From: CAJXMH01 sp964001305
Lineage (GTDB): Bacteria > Bacteroidota > Bacteroidia > Flavobacteriales_E > Vicingaceae
DNA length: 64,000 bases
Direction: 5' to 3'
Assembly: GCA_964001305.1 (NCBI GenBank)
Contig: CAXFAI010000007.1
Location: 62,001 to 126,000 of the forward strand
A program made the translations under genes and the position numbers. Below are positions 54,101 through 61,420 of the stretch, in pieces; positions within the stretch are counted from its first letter, which is position 1; every line of letters begins with the position of its first letter. Below the pieces are notes generated by a model that saw nothing but the letters and a program-made list of their open reading frames with translations, was not told the origin of the DNA and did not search any database.

Positions 54101-54222
54101 CAACTCAACGTAATACTTTCATTTACACTTTGATTGATTTTTGGGTAAATCGCACTCCACTCTTGACCAAAAGATACTTTAGAGCAAAGTATGATAATTG
54201 TGTAAATCAGTATTTGTTTCAT
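48112..54222 (-). CDS. giant secreted T9SS cargo with two-fold repeated lectin-like and PKD modules
   Basis: A 2036-residue surface or extracellular protein. Signal peptide KQILIYTIIILCSKVSFG. Copy A (about 20-850): FnIII-like domain (22-112), LamG-like domain (about 115-310, IWLKSDQGIVEG and NGSVAELVVIGG), three or four YxWSxGxT-type Ig-like repeats and three PKD domains. Copy B (about 855-1850): the same order again, FnIII-like, LamG-like (NGDNGLTIQNS, NGSLAELLIVNG), Ig-like and more PKD repeats. The C terminus has an adhesin-like segment and a T9SS type A sorting domain (VYPNPATDAITLRYV to SGLYTYRFIFNG). Function may be adhesion or glycan binding. The length is intact, with no stop codon. 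Confidence 0.9.
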   Translation of the reverse strand: MKQILIYTIIILCSKVSFGQEWSAIYPKINQSVNESITLSWNKKTNSTQYQLKVYKHHKNTTPILDTLIEDNIFNLVALDNGTYYWDVFAFSNALKIDSLPSSQFQVFNPSEVNELLIWLKSDQGIVEGASNEVISWQDQSDSAYVVNQPNATQRPILLQNQINGFPAVDFDPSNDKFDLPIGLTNNNFIISVVYNTHQQTNSGIRVIDGANNWLMGPHSGTHRAFVGTFTNGKSVTPERFVIHSVRAISDTVENFVNASSFGKVLASYPPGDPLELGRGNGMNGSVAELVVIGGQTSDSTRALIDKYLMDKYAPPVNLGADRVICTFPDTIKTEVDYAINYTWSDGSTSDFLEITNSGTYYLTITDIFDRQSVDSIIVTQNLNNYQVNLIPDTILCIGDTIQLYGGSELYQYNWNDGSTLNYLSVTSTDNYSVTVTNCLNQVSIDTVYVDFTEPIFNLGIDTTFCFYDSLILKAANYRTPQYSYNWSNGKTVDSIVVKNAGSYQLEVTDSLGCSYYDTINISVDSTLFGIDLGEDTALCIGNEIGLLNFTSNTATYIWSNNEITPSIELTNGGKYAVTVNENGCSNSDSVLIQLKSAAPLVDFSVINNCLIDSIYFIDATVDTSGVSLNSWTWFIDQLDTSNSQNTNFKFDTSGIYNITLEVTNDSNCIGSITKAVSIDPMPISSFSVGSLCQSDTFSILNTSSISSGAITSYLWDFGVSSRQDDTSNVFSPNFSYPQFGKFPITLISTSNLNCSDTLVDTVNVNSSPISNFTYRGKYFGDTIRFTNLSSIAAGNIVSTNWSFGDGQTSTFYNPKYVYDTTGTYEVALTIVSDSNCISEYKDSVRISLRPPPEADFTTISPVYNQTLNQNIWFQWNYIDTINVEYHVQLSRDLSWINPKEEKTLLNSVSVDNLGQGKWFWRVIAELNNTPVDTTDTAYFNVLSPDSISNIVLWLNGDNGLTIQNSRVSIWEDQSKNSIILSQQDTSKQPRFIPNALNNYGVVYFDEIDDIFPTTIDLSGSEFSISAVYNWNEESNRGARLIDGTTNWLMGPHAGRHRAFAGLFSPGKTVVKDKYASQSVISLADTLYNFVNGIDYDSVNANYRPGIISLANQLNGSLAELLIVNGNVDKSLVGEIDNYLMDKYAPPLELGENKSVCNFPDSILIQNESYTNFLWSTGDTTSKLIFDSAGLYKVTVTDIFDRIYVDSLFIDSNTFDYNINLTFEDTTICSGDSLSIYAGNPSYNYQWSNGDTNNVTSFKQEGKYYVTVSNCFSNQSVDSFSISINNPQFDLGVDTIVCFNLPYTLEADSNFSNVNYLWSTGEVTNSIIANQDQIYSLTVTDQFSCDFTDSIQITIDSSLFTTTLGPDTTLCIGNSIGLYNVPNNQLTYVWSAGSNLPTQLISNAGEYRVSVTNGLCEIADTIQISVKGTAPIVDFVANQFCVRDSVRFSDLSQARANETIVAWNWDFGNGDTSIMQNPNYFYGVVDSFRTQLTVVTNTGCSDTSSKVIYVYPNPNSWFGIQKSCAKSNASFRDSTSIQSGFISTYRWNFGDTNSANNTSTQRNPIHSFDTLGQYLITLITESDRGCKDTIQRFQQVNATPNVDFSFTGHCLNDSTYFTNETVLAAGQISSHYWTFNTNLIKFQDNSNENPVIQLVDPGTIYVTLREITDQGCVSFHQDTFQMRENPVAGLLLEDYCEDVPFAIYDNSSSADSISKYTWVLEPNDTVFDKNPTFLRNTDGFYGLKQKVESEFGCLDSNVVTLKVNPKPTSRFNILNNGSGRPYKLRVSNTSIGANSYVWHFGNGDSSLAEVPTYTYNTVGNYNLSLVATSGIGCVDTSFRTLNVSSYLLDALLEDIFLTETFDGRLKVAARVVNSGNNTIETMQLTARLNNDFQFTEQTIKTLYKGERSAYEFSSTFLQGNEKKVDFVCVKIERLNGITLNDDNELCEKAFNNEVKFEVYPNPATDAITLRYVLPFGGQLKFEVFDQVGRRVVNQDMNISESGLYLGSQDISFLKSGLYTYRFIFNGADYVGHFIKN

Positions 54223-54230
54223 AATGGTAA

Positions 54231-54238
54231 CAAAAATA
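54231..54238 (-). promoter_or_regulatory. -7 promoter box of the giant T9SS gene
   Basis: Minus-strand TATTTTTG, full match to TAnnTTTG, ends eight bases before the ATG at 54222. The leader would be about five bases. Confidence 0.45.
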
Positions 54239-54323
54239 CAGAGTTCTTTGAAGACTAGTTCTTTTACTTAATCATATACCGTTCTTTAATTCAAATAGTT
54301 TTCATAAACACTCATTCTATATG

Positions 54324-54331
54324 TAAGTTTG
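54324..54331 (+). promoter_or_regulatory. -7 promoter box of the 445-residue membrane protein
   Basis: TAAGTTTG, full match to TAnnTTTG, ends 19 bases before the TTG start at 54351. Confidence 0.4.
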
Positions 54332-54350
54332 AATGCTTAAAATTTGAGTA

Positions 54351-55688
54351 TTGTTTTTAGAACAGATATTTTTTAAGGATATAATCATCTCTTTAATCAT
54401 TAGTTTCATATTGCTCATTGTAGCAAAGGCTCTTGAACAAAGACTTACAAATCCAATCACTAAAAGATACTACATGCCATTTGTAGTTTCAAAAATTCTT
54501 TATGCATTCTTTTTTGTGATTCTTCATTCTTACGTTTATAAAGGAGGTGACACATTTCTATATTTTGCTGGAGCAAAATTTATCCTTTCACAGATAGCTG
54601 AATCTCCTGAGAATATTTCAACTTTTCTATTCACTGACTTTTATCCTAATCAACAAGTTGTTTATACTGATAATTTTAAAATCTACTACTCTTTTAGGGA
54701 TAAGGCCACTCTGATTATGAGTCAAATTACAGCTATTATTACCTTTTTTGGAGTAAAAAGCTTTTTGGCAACAAATATTCTTTTTTCCTATTTATTTTCG
54801 TTTGGAATTTGGCATTTGTTTTCTCGAGTTGTTTCGACATTTCCACAGAAAATAAAACTTTTTGCAATTGGAATACTTTTTTTACCAACAATTTCTACAT
54901 GGAGTTCAGGAATTTTAAAAGATACAATAACTCTATGTGCAATATGCTATTTGTTTGTTTTAACAGTAAACCTTGCTCAAGGTAAAAAGATAATATACTC
55001 TAGTATATTAATCTTGTTTTGGGCATATATCTGTCTACTTCTCAAGGCTTATATTTTATATTTATTTATTCCAATGCTTCTTCTTTGGACTCAATCAGCC
55101 ATTAGTAAAGAAATTAAAAACAAAACAATTAAAGCATTGATAAGACCTTTAATTTTTACTGTAATCTTAGTCAGTGTTTATTTTTTCTTTGATTTTATCT
55201 CTGAAAACGCAGGAAAATACTCTTTAGATAATGTACAAGATGTAGCTGTTGGTTTTCAAAATTGGCATCAACATTTAGCTGAAACTAAAGACCAATCAGG
55301 ATATAGTTTAGGGGAAGTAAATTTTACATTTACTGGAGTATTAAGAAAAGCTCCAGAAGCATTTTTTGTAACTTATTATAGACCTACTATAATTGAGATA
55401 AGAAATTTTGCGAACTTATTTGAAAGCTTGCAAGTTACCTTGCTTCTAGTATACACTATTTTTATTCTTTTTAAAGTTAATCCTGTAAATATTTATAGAT
55501 TAATTTACAGCAATCATCATATTCGTTCTTTTCTATTTTTTGCAATTACAATGGGTATATCCGTAGGATTAACCTCTTATAACTTTGGTGCGCTCTCTAG
55601 GTATAAAATACCTTGTTTGGTCTTTTATGTGATATCTTTAATATTAATCCATGATCTTGGTACAAGAAAGAAACAACTATCCGATTAG
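54351..55688 (+). CDS. polytopic membrane protein, possible glycan polymerase
   Basis: A 445-residue membrane protein with about ten helices, from residue 9 (DIIISLIISFILLIVAKA) to the end (IPCLVFYVISLILIHDL). A soluble loop follows helix 2 (GGDTFLYFAGAKFIL, then FTDFYPNQQVVYTDNFKIYYS). Such a layout fits Wzy-type polymerases or EpsG-like proteins, but no diagnostic motif is present, so this is inference from topology and its place beside glycan genes. The only possible start is TTG at 54351, since TGA precedes it and the next ATG would remove the first helix. Tail to tail with the nucleotidyltransferase. Confidence 0.6.
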   Translation: MFLEQIFFKDIIISLIISFILLIVAKALEQRLTNPITKRYYMPFVVSKILYAFFFVILHSYVYKGGDTFLYFAGAKFILSQIAESPENISTFLFTDFYPNQQVVYTDNFKIYYSFRDKATLIMSQITAIITFFGVKSFLATNILFSYLFSFGIWHLFSRVVSTFPQKIKLFAIGILFLPTISTWSSGILKDTITLCAICYLFVLTVNLAQGKKIIYSSILILFWAYICLLLKAYILYLFIPMLLLWTQSAISKEIKNKTIKALIRPLIFTVILVSVYFFFDFISENAGKYSLDNVQDVAVGFQNWHQHLAETKDQSGYSLGEVNFTFTGVLRKAPEAFFVTYYRPTIIEIRNFANLFESLQVTLLLVYTIFILFKVNPVNIYRLIYSNHHIRSFLFFAITMGISVGLTSYNFGALSRYKIPCLVFYVISLILIHDLGTRKKQLSD

Positions 55689-56355
55689 TTTTTTATTTAC
55701 TTCTTCTAACTGCTTTATAGTATCCACAGTAAACCATTTTTTTGGAAAAATATTAGAACAATATAATTGGTTTTGAGCCATTAATTGAGTCCAAAGCTCA
55801 TAAAAGTCATCCACTTTTTGAGTAATTTGATTAATTTTTGAAGGATTTAACACTTGTATTCCTGAGCAATACTTATCTGACTTATCCTTCCTATTTAATT
55901 TTCGAATTATATTATTTACTTCAAAAATATAATCACCTTCAAGGCCTTCAATTGGCTTAACTGGAACTACCATACATGCTGGTGCCCCTAACTCAAAATA
56001 GTCTGATGCTAAGGCATCAAAATCTAAATCAATCACATTGTCGCAGGTTAAAACGAATATTGGTTCATTTAATGAAGATAATAATGTATTGTATACCCAC
56101 CATGCATTTCCTTTGCCTTCGGTATTATGAATCGATGAAATATCATGTTCTACAACATGCCTGGCTAATTCTGCCTTCTTATATCCTACTGTGATGTGAA
56201 TGTTATCGAGTACTTTTTTTATTTTTTCAATTCCGTTTACAATTAGTGATGTTTCACCATATTGAGCCATTGCTTTTGGAATTTTTTTCTGTAAGTGGCA
56301 TCATACGAGTTCCTCTTCCTGCTGCCATTACTAATGCATGATTTATCTTATTCAC
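55677..56355 (-). pseudogene. sugar nucleotidyltransferase, frameshifted in an A7 run
   Basis: Restoring the frame gives a 225-residue NTP_transferase. It starts GTG at 56355, with MAAGRGTRMMPLTEK (signature GxGTRMxPLT), and continues IPKAMAQYGETS, DNVIDLDFDAL and GLEGDYIFEVNNIIRKL. As given, an A7 run on the minus strand (T7, 56282-56288) carries one base too many: the first part ends at a stop at 56254-56256 after 33 codons, and the rest is readable only from ATG 56270. Deleting one A joins them perfectly. The start lies two bases after the epimerase stop. It may activate a sugar phosphate (e.g. glucose-1-phosphate) for the cluster. Sequencing error, a real mutation or slippage-dependent expression are all possible. 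Confidence 0.85.
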
Positions 56356-56357
56356 AG

Positions 56358-57311
56358 CTACTTTTCTTCTTCAGGAGGATTATTTATAATAGACAACATT
56401 TCTTCTTCAGATAGTCGAGTTGCATTAGCAGAAGAAAATATTTCTTTCAAGGGATTGTTGGATTTTTCATTAAAAGAAATAATGTAGTGCCTTACATCAT
56501 CAAAATTTTTAATTGAGGTATAAGCTAATTCTGTTTCTCCAATAAGGAATTCATCATCTCTTTCTCCAGGTCTGCCTTCAATTCTTTGGTACTCACCGCC
56601 ATTATGTTTTGTCCAAGTTACAAGTAAATCTTCAATTTGTGCAGCCTTCATTTCTCTTGAAAGTACTTTACCTTGTAGCTCTTCCATATTATTCATAGCT
56701 GTAACAACCAACTTAACTGCTTCATCAACTGTAAAAAAGAATCTTCTCATCTCAGGTCCGGTCGTTCCAATAACTCCCGTTTCTTCATGCATCTTCTTCC
56801 AAATAGTTAAAACTGAGCCCGTAGACCATGCTACATTTCCATATCGCACACAGCAAAACTTTGTTTTCGTTTTTCCATTCATTGAACAAAAAACCCTCTC
56901 CATTAAGGCTTTGGTTAAACCATAAGTATTTCTCACTGGAGGTGCTGCTTTATCCGTACTAATTCCTATTACATCATCAACTTCCTTTTCTACAGCAACT
57001 CTAGCCACATTTTGCGAACCTATTGAGTTTACATCTACACATTCCATTGGTTGCTTTTCTGCTAAATCAACAAACTTTGTAGCAGCTGCGTGAATAACTA
57101 TATTAGGTCTAACTTCAGTGAAGGTGTCCCTTACAGCTTCAATGTTTACAATATCCATTGGCAATACTTCACAAGAAGTAAATTTTGCTGCAAAAGCATT
57201 TTGTTTATTATTTCTTCCGGTCAATACAACTCTATATTGATCTTTTAATGCCAATGCTAATCTTCTTCCTAAAAAGCCTGTTCCTCCTGTTATTAATATG
57301 GTTTTTTTCAT
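56358..57311 (-). CDS. NAD-dependent sugar-nucleotide epimerase/4,6-dehydratase
   Basis: A 317-residue short-chain dehydrogenase/reductase of the FlaA1/CapD short type. NAD loop TGGTGFLGRRLALAL at residues 7-21, catalytic Ser-Tyr-Lys set with GISTDKA and YGLTKALMERVF, and RYGNVAWSTGSVLTIW. The expected product is a 4-keto-6-deoxy or epimerised UDP-amino sugar for surface glycan. It lies five bases after the glycosyltransferase gene and is coupled to the nucleotidyltransferase downstream (two-base gap). Confidence 0.88.
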   Translation of the reverse strand: MKKTILITGGTGFLGRRLALALKDQYRVVLTGRNNKQNAFAAKFTSCEVLPMDIVNIEAVRDTFTEVRPNIVIHAAATKFVDLAEKQPMECVDVNSIGSQNVARVAVEKEVDDVIGISTDKAAPPVRNTYGLTKALMERVFCSMNGKTKTKFCCVRYGNVAWSTGSVLTIWKKMHEETGVIGTTGPEMRRFFFTVDEAVKLVVTAMNNMEELQGKVLSREMKAAQIEDLLVTWTKHNGGEYQRIEGRPGERDDEFLIGETELAYTSIKNFDDVRHYIISFNEKSNNPLKEIFSSANATRLSEEEMLSIINNPPEEEK

Positions 57312-57316
57312 GAATT

Positions 57317-58228
57317 CTAATTCTGATATTTCTTTGATAATTTAAAATTTGTCCTTATGAAAACCCAAACAAATCGAGGGTCTAAAATAAGTTTTGAATT
57401 TAATTTTAGTGCTTTTTTGAGATATTTTTTTGCCGCTTTGTATAATTTATTTTCATTAGCAATAATTGCAGCAAAAACATAACTTGATGATATCATTTCT
57501 TGCTTATACTTTCCAAAAGTTTTAATGACTTTATCAAGCTTAAAGACCGAATCTATGATATACATCTTTCTTTCAATGATTGACTCTAAGTTATATGCAG
57601 AAATTGACCTTCCTTTATGAAAACGGACACCATTATTTACTTTGGGAATAACTCCTAATTTAAACTCAGAAATTACCCTTAACCATAACTCCCAATCTTC
57701 TGAACCTAACACCTGTTCATTCTCATTAAAAAAATAATTCTCGTATACCTTTTTTGATATAAAAACGCCAATACATGATATGAAATTCCCGTTTGCTAAT
57801 GCTTTTATATGGTTTTTAGGTTTAGGATACCTATAGGAATACAATACTTCTTTCTTTGAATTAACCAACTCAAAATAGTTATGAAAAAAATCAAAAGCAT
57901 TCTTAGTTGAAAACTCAAAAGCATCCTTCAGATTATCTTCATACATGAAGTCATCTGAATCGAGCAATGTTAAATATTGACCTTTTGCTTTTTTAAAGCC
58001 TTCATTTCGAGCTCTTGCTCGCTCTATATTCTCTGGTATCCTAATAATTTGAATCTGATTATTGTCTTCAAATTGCTTCAAGATCTCCAATGTATTATCT
58101 TTTGATCCGTTGTCAACAACTATTATTTCAAAATCCTTAAATGTTTGATTAAACACCGATTCTAAAGTTTCAAGAATTAAGTCAGCTCTATTGTATGTTG
58201 GTATTACTACTGAGAAGTAAGGATTCAT
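57317..58228 (-). CDS. family-2 glycosyltransferase
   Basis: A 303-residue GT-A enzyme without membrane spans. Motifs FSVVIPTYNRADLILETLESVFNQ, VVDNGSKDNT, LTLLDSDDFMYEDN with DxD, and SEDWELWLRVI. The start ATG 58228 (MNPYFSVVIPTYNR) lies four bases past the stop of the GT4 gene and is preferred over a start upstream that would overlap it. Donor and acceptor unknown. The C-terminal third is basic and helical. Confidence 0.9.
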   Translation of the reverse strand: MNPYFSVVIPTYNRADLILETLESVFNQTFKDFEIIVVDNGSKDNTLEILKQFEDNNQIQIIRIPENIERARARNEGFKKAKGQYLTLLDSDDFMYEDNLKDAFEFSTKNAFDFFHNYFELVNSKKEVLYSYRYPKPKNHIKALANGNFISCIGVFISKKVYENYFFNENEQVLGSEDWELWLRVISEFKLGVIPKVNNGVRFHKGRSISAYNLESIIERKMYIIDSVFKLDKVIKTFGKYKQEMISSSYVFAAIIANENKLYKAAKKYLKKALKLNSKLILDPRFVWVFIRTNFKLSKKYQN

Positions 58229-58232
58229 GTTC

Positions 58233-59348
58233 TTAATGAGTATATATCTTGTATAATTTTTCAATCATTTTGTTCAAAGTAAACTGTTTTACATCTTCAA
58301 AACCTTGAACTATAATTTTACTTCTGAGAAGCTCATCGGTTTCCAACAGTTGGATTGATTTAACAATCTGCTCACTATTTTTATAAGGAACTACCAAAGC
58401 GTTTTGTCTGTCAACTATAAACTCATTGGCAACACCTGAAATTGTAAAGATAGAAGGTATTCCTGCAGCTAGTGATTCAATATAAGTTTGACCAAACGCT
58501 TCTACTTTATTATTTATAGGGACATGGATGTAAAAATCAAAAAGATGATATAATGCAAATAGATTATTCTCAAATTCAATTTCCAAATAATCACTTTTAT
58601 TAAGTGTTTGAAGTTTTTTTTGAATTATTGCCTTGTCAGATCCATTTGCATTTGCGAGGACTAAAAAATAGTTCCCATCAGCATTTAATTTTCTAAATGC
58701 TTCAATAATATACTCTATTCCTTTTAATTTAATAAACCTAGAAACTACGCCAATCACTTTTTTACTTTTGGGAATATTGTACTTAGAAATTAATTTTTCT
58801 TTCTCAACCTTATCTACATTCCTAAATTTTTCTAATCTAAAACCATGGTGCACAAGAGCTACTTTTGAACCTGATACATTTTCTTTTTCATTTAATACTT
58901 TTCTTACATTTTCAGAAATCGCTATGATGTTAGTTGCACAAAAATTTATAATTCGATCGTATTTAACTGCTTTTGGGTAATACTCCCAATGAAAAGTTGA
59001 ATGATGTCTTGTGTAGATTCGTTTTTTGACCCCTGCAAGTTTTGCAGCACTTAATCCAATCAAAGAAGCTTCAAAAAGATGTGTATGAATAATTTGTGGT
59101 CTACGGTTTATAAAATAATAAAGAAGCTTTAACCAAATTATAATTAAGTGAAATTTCCCCTTCAACTGATGAAAGACTACTTTAATATTTCTTTCAATCA
59201 AAAAACGATTTAAATCGGTCTCTTTTTCTTTATTTAGGATTATAAATTCAAATTCAACCCGATCACTCAGATCTTCTACAATCCATTCGAAAGCTACTGC
59301 TTTATTTATGTTAGATATAATGTAAACGACTTTTACTTTTTCAGTCAT
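58233..59348 (-). CDS. family-4 glycosyltransferase
   Basis: A 371-residue GT-B enzyme. Motifs IIHTHLFEASLIGLSAAKLAGVKKRIYTRH in the acceptor half, VIGVVSRFIKLKGIEYIIEAF near residue 195, and the donor-binding EAFGQTYIESLAAGIPSIFT (EX7E) near residue 290. Cytosolic or peripheral; transfers a sugar from a nucleotide donor to the growing lipid-linked chain. First gene of a minus-strand unit of four (GT4, GT2, epimerase, nucleotidyltransferase). Confidence 0.92.
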   Translation of the reverse strand: MTEKVKVVYIISNINKAVAFEWIVEDLSDRVEFEFIILNKEKETDLNRFLIERNIKVVFHQLKGKFHLIIIWLKLLYYFINRRPQIIHTHLFEASLIGLSAAKLAGVKKRIYTRHHSTFHWEYYPKAVKYDRIINFCATNIIAISENVRKVLNEKENVSGSKVALVHHGFRLEKFRNVDKVEKEKLISKYNIPKSKKVIGVVSRFIKLKGIEYIIEAFRKLNADGNYFLVLANANGSDKAIIQKKLQTLNKSDYLEIEFENNLFALYHLFDFYIHVPINNKVEAFGQTYIESLAAGIPSIFTISGVANEFIVDRQNALVVPYKNSEQIVKSIQLLETDELLRSKIIVQGFEDVKQFTLNKMIEKLYKIYTH

Positions 59349-59498
59349 TTGAGCTCAAGAAACTTTATAATTCTAAAGTAGAATCTACTTTAAGTCACAA
59401 ACATAAGATATTGAACTTAATAAGCGTCCAAACAAGAAAGGTGATTAGCTTAAGTTTTAGTTAACCAATTGAATTCCTAAATTATGTTTTATGTACCT

Positions 59499-59506
59499 TA
59501 CTTTTG
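59499..59506 (+). promoter_or_regulatory. -7 promoter box of the 360-residue glycosyltransferase
   Basis: TACTTTTG, full match to TAnnTTTG, ends 12 bases before ATG 59519. A TTG at 59504 falls inside the box, so it is not the start. Confidence 0.5.
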
Positions 59507-59518
59507 AAAAAAAAATTC

Positions 59519-60601
59519 ATGAAGGTTTTAATTGGGGCAGTTGATATAGGATGGCGAATAAATCGATATCAACGATTTTTGAATAGTAATAATACCAATG
59601 GAATAAAAGTTGAATCTCTCGTAAAATACAAAGTACCCTCATCACAATTTAGCGCTTCATATAATTATGAGTATAACTTTCCAAGCTACTCTAAATTAAA
59701 ACGAATTTTTGTTAGTCTATTTATATTCATCCGTGCTATATATAAGTATAAGTCCTTTCACTTTTTATCAGGAGAAACATTATTAAATAGAAATTTAAGG
59801 TCTTTAGAATTTAGAATTTATAAACTACTCAGAAAGCATATATGTATGCATTTCGTAGGAAGTGATATTAGAAATCCGGCTTATTTGTCAAATCAAAATT
59901 GTTCAAGTAATATAAAAACTGATATTCAGCTAGATTGGCAGAAAAAGCTAGTTTCTGATAGTTTGTTGTTTGCTGACAATATTTTAGTTTCAACACCAGA
60001 TTTATTGGAAATCATTCCTAAAGCCAAGTATTTTCCAATTAGTATTGATATAAATGATTTTTTTAAACTTTGGAATCAGTATACAACTGCAGATTATAAA
60101 TTCTTTAAATCAAATAAAGTAAAAATTCTACATGCTCCTTCTAATCCACCCTTGAAAGGCAGCTCAATCATCAATGAATGTATCTCAGAATTAAAACGAA
60201 ACGGGCTAGAATTTGAATATATCTATGGCCCAGATATAAAAAGTGATTCACATTCAACTTATACAGTGAATCGTTATGATCTTTTTCAGCTATACCGTGA
60301 AGCAGATATTGTTATTGATCAAATCATTATTGGTTGGTATGGTCAACAAGCGCTTGAAGCAATACTCTCAAATTGTATTACATTTTGCTTTATAAAACAA
60401 AAATTCACAAAGTATCTTGGGGAAAATCAACCCTTTAAAAATAGTACAGGAAAGTCACTAACAAAAGACCTAGAAGAAACCATTCGAAATATTTCAATAG
60501 AGAAAGAGAAATTGGCTCAAAATATAGAATGGGTTATAAACAAACATGGTATAGAGTATCATAAAAAAATGCTCTTAACTAGTTTTGGAATTCAAGAATA
60601 A
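59519..60601 (+). CDS. GT-B-like glycosyltransferase
   Basis: A 360-residue protein with a GT-B-like layout: MKVLIGAVDIGWRINRYQRFL, HFLSGETLLNR, the HFVGSDIRNP segment, HAPSNPPLKGSSIINECISELKRNG (typical of GT1/GT4-type donor sites), and DIVIDQIIIGWYGQQALEAILSNC in place of the EX7E motif. Specific activity unknown. ATG 59519 is set by the promoter box. It stands alone on the plus strand among minus-strand glycan genes. Confidence 0.78.
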   Translation: MKVLIGAVDIGWRINRYQRFLNSNNTNGIKVESLVKYKVPSSQFSASYNYEYNFPSYSKLKRIFVSLFIFIRAIYKYKSFHFLSGETLLNRNLRSLEFRIYKLLRKHICMHFVGSDIRNPAYLSNQNCSSNIKTDIQLDWQKKLVSDSLLFADNILVSTPDLLEIIPKAKYFPISIDINDFFKLWNQYTTADYKFFKSNKVKILHAPSNPPLKGSSIINECISELKRNGLEFEYIYGPDIKSDSHSTYTVNRYDLFQLYREADIVIDQIIIGWYGQQALEAILSNCITFCFIKQKFTKYLGENQPFKNSTGKSLTKDLEETIRNISIEKEKLAQNIEWVINKHGIEYHKKMLLTSFGIQE

Positions 60602-60602
60602 T

Positions 60603-61418
60603 TTACCAATTTAAGTCTTTTTCATATCCCAGTGTAACTAATGACTCACCATAAGTATCTTTAAAATACTCTTTGTGTTCTTTTTCAAAATAATTTTTCC
60701 AATCACCCGGAACGCCTTTCCTATAGTGAGACTTTTTATCTTCTAAACCTTGCTTTCGACCTTTTGATAAATTCTTAAATGAATATTTATTACTCAAAGC
60801 ATCTAATCGAGTTTGTGGAATTTTTTGTTGAATTTTTAAGTTATGCCAACCAAGCTTATTAAAAATCCGATTTAGCTTAGCGGCTAATTCAAATAGTAAT
60901 AGATTAGATTTTCCATTCATCTCTAGTTTTTCAAAAACACTATTCAAACATTTACTTGGATTAAGCATTAAGTCTTCTAACTTTAACTCTGCTATACGAG
61001 TGTCTTCATAATTCCAATCTAAGATATGCTTTAGCCACAAATCACTAAATTCAAATTCTTTTAATAAGCCTTCTTTAAAATCTAAGCGCTTTAATTCTTC
61101 TCGATGAGGTTTCAATCTATCGAAACCTTCCAGATTATGGGAGTATAAATGTGAAAAATATCCTGAAACACAAATATCTCTTGGGTCTCTAATTAAATGA
61201 AATCCAATAAACTCATCAAAGCGATTTATGACTTCGTACTTACTATTTAGTGAAATTAAAAAATTATGATTTCCATCATTAAACGAATGTTCTATATTTT
61301 CATGAAATGCCGTTTTCTTATAAATTGTTCTATACCCCATATCATTTGCTACATCAAAACATAAATGACTTATTGATGTTGATGCACACTTATGATGTCC
61401 AAAAAATGCTAAATTCAT
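60603..61418 (-). CDS. sulfotransferase-domain protein 1
   Basis: A 271-residue PAPS-dependent sulfotransferase-like protein. The 5'-phosphosulfate loop is FFGHHKCASTSIS at residues 5-17, and the 3'-phosphate-binding part is HLIRDPRDICVSGYFSH near residue 75. Further segments DYEDTRIAELKLEDL and GRKQGLEDKKSHYRKGVPGDWKNYF with the typical C-terminal P-loop-like GxxGDWKNyF. Together with the second sulfotransferase beside asnB it points to sulfation of the surface glycan or of a lipid. Two bases before the asnB stop. Confidence 0.88.
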   Translation of the reverse strand: MNLAFFGHHKCASTSISHLCFDVANDMGYRTIYKKTAFHENIEHSFNDGNHNFLISLNSKYEVINRFDEFIGFHLIRDPRDICVSGYFSHLYSHNLEGFDRLKPHREELKRLDFKEGLLKEFEFSDLWLKHILDWNYEDTRIAELKLEDLMLNPSKCLNSVFEKLEMNGKSNLLLFELAAKLNRIFNKLGWHNLKIQQKIPQTRLDALSNKYSFKNLSKGRKQGLEDKKSHYRKGVPGDWKNYFEKEHKEYFKDTYGESLVTLGYEKDLNW

Positions 61419-61420
61419 AC

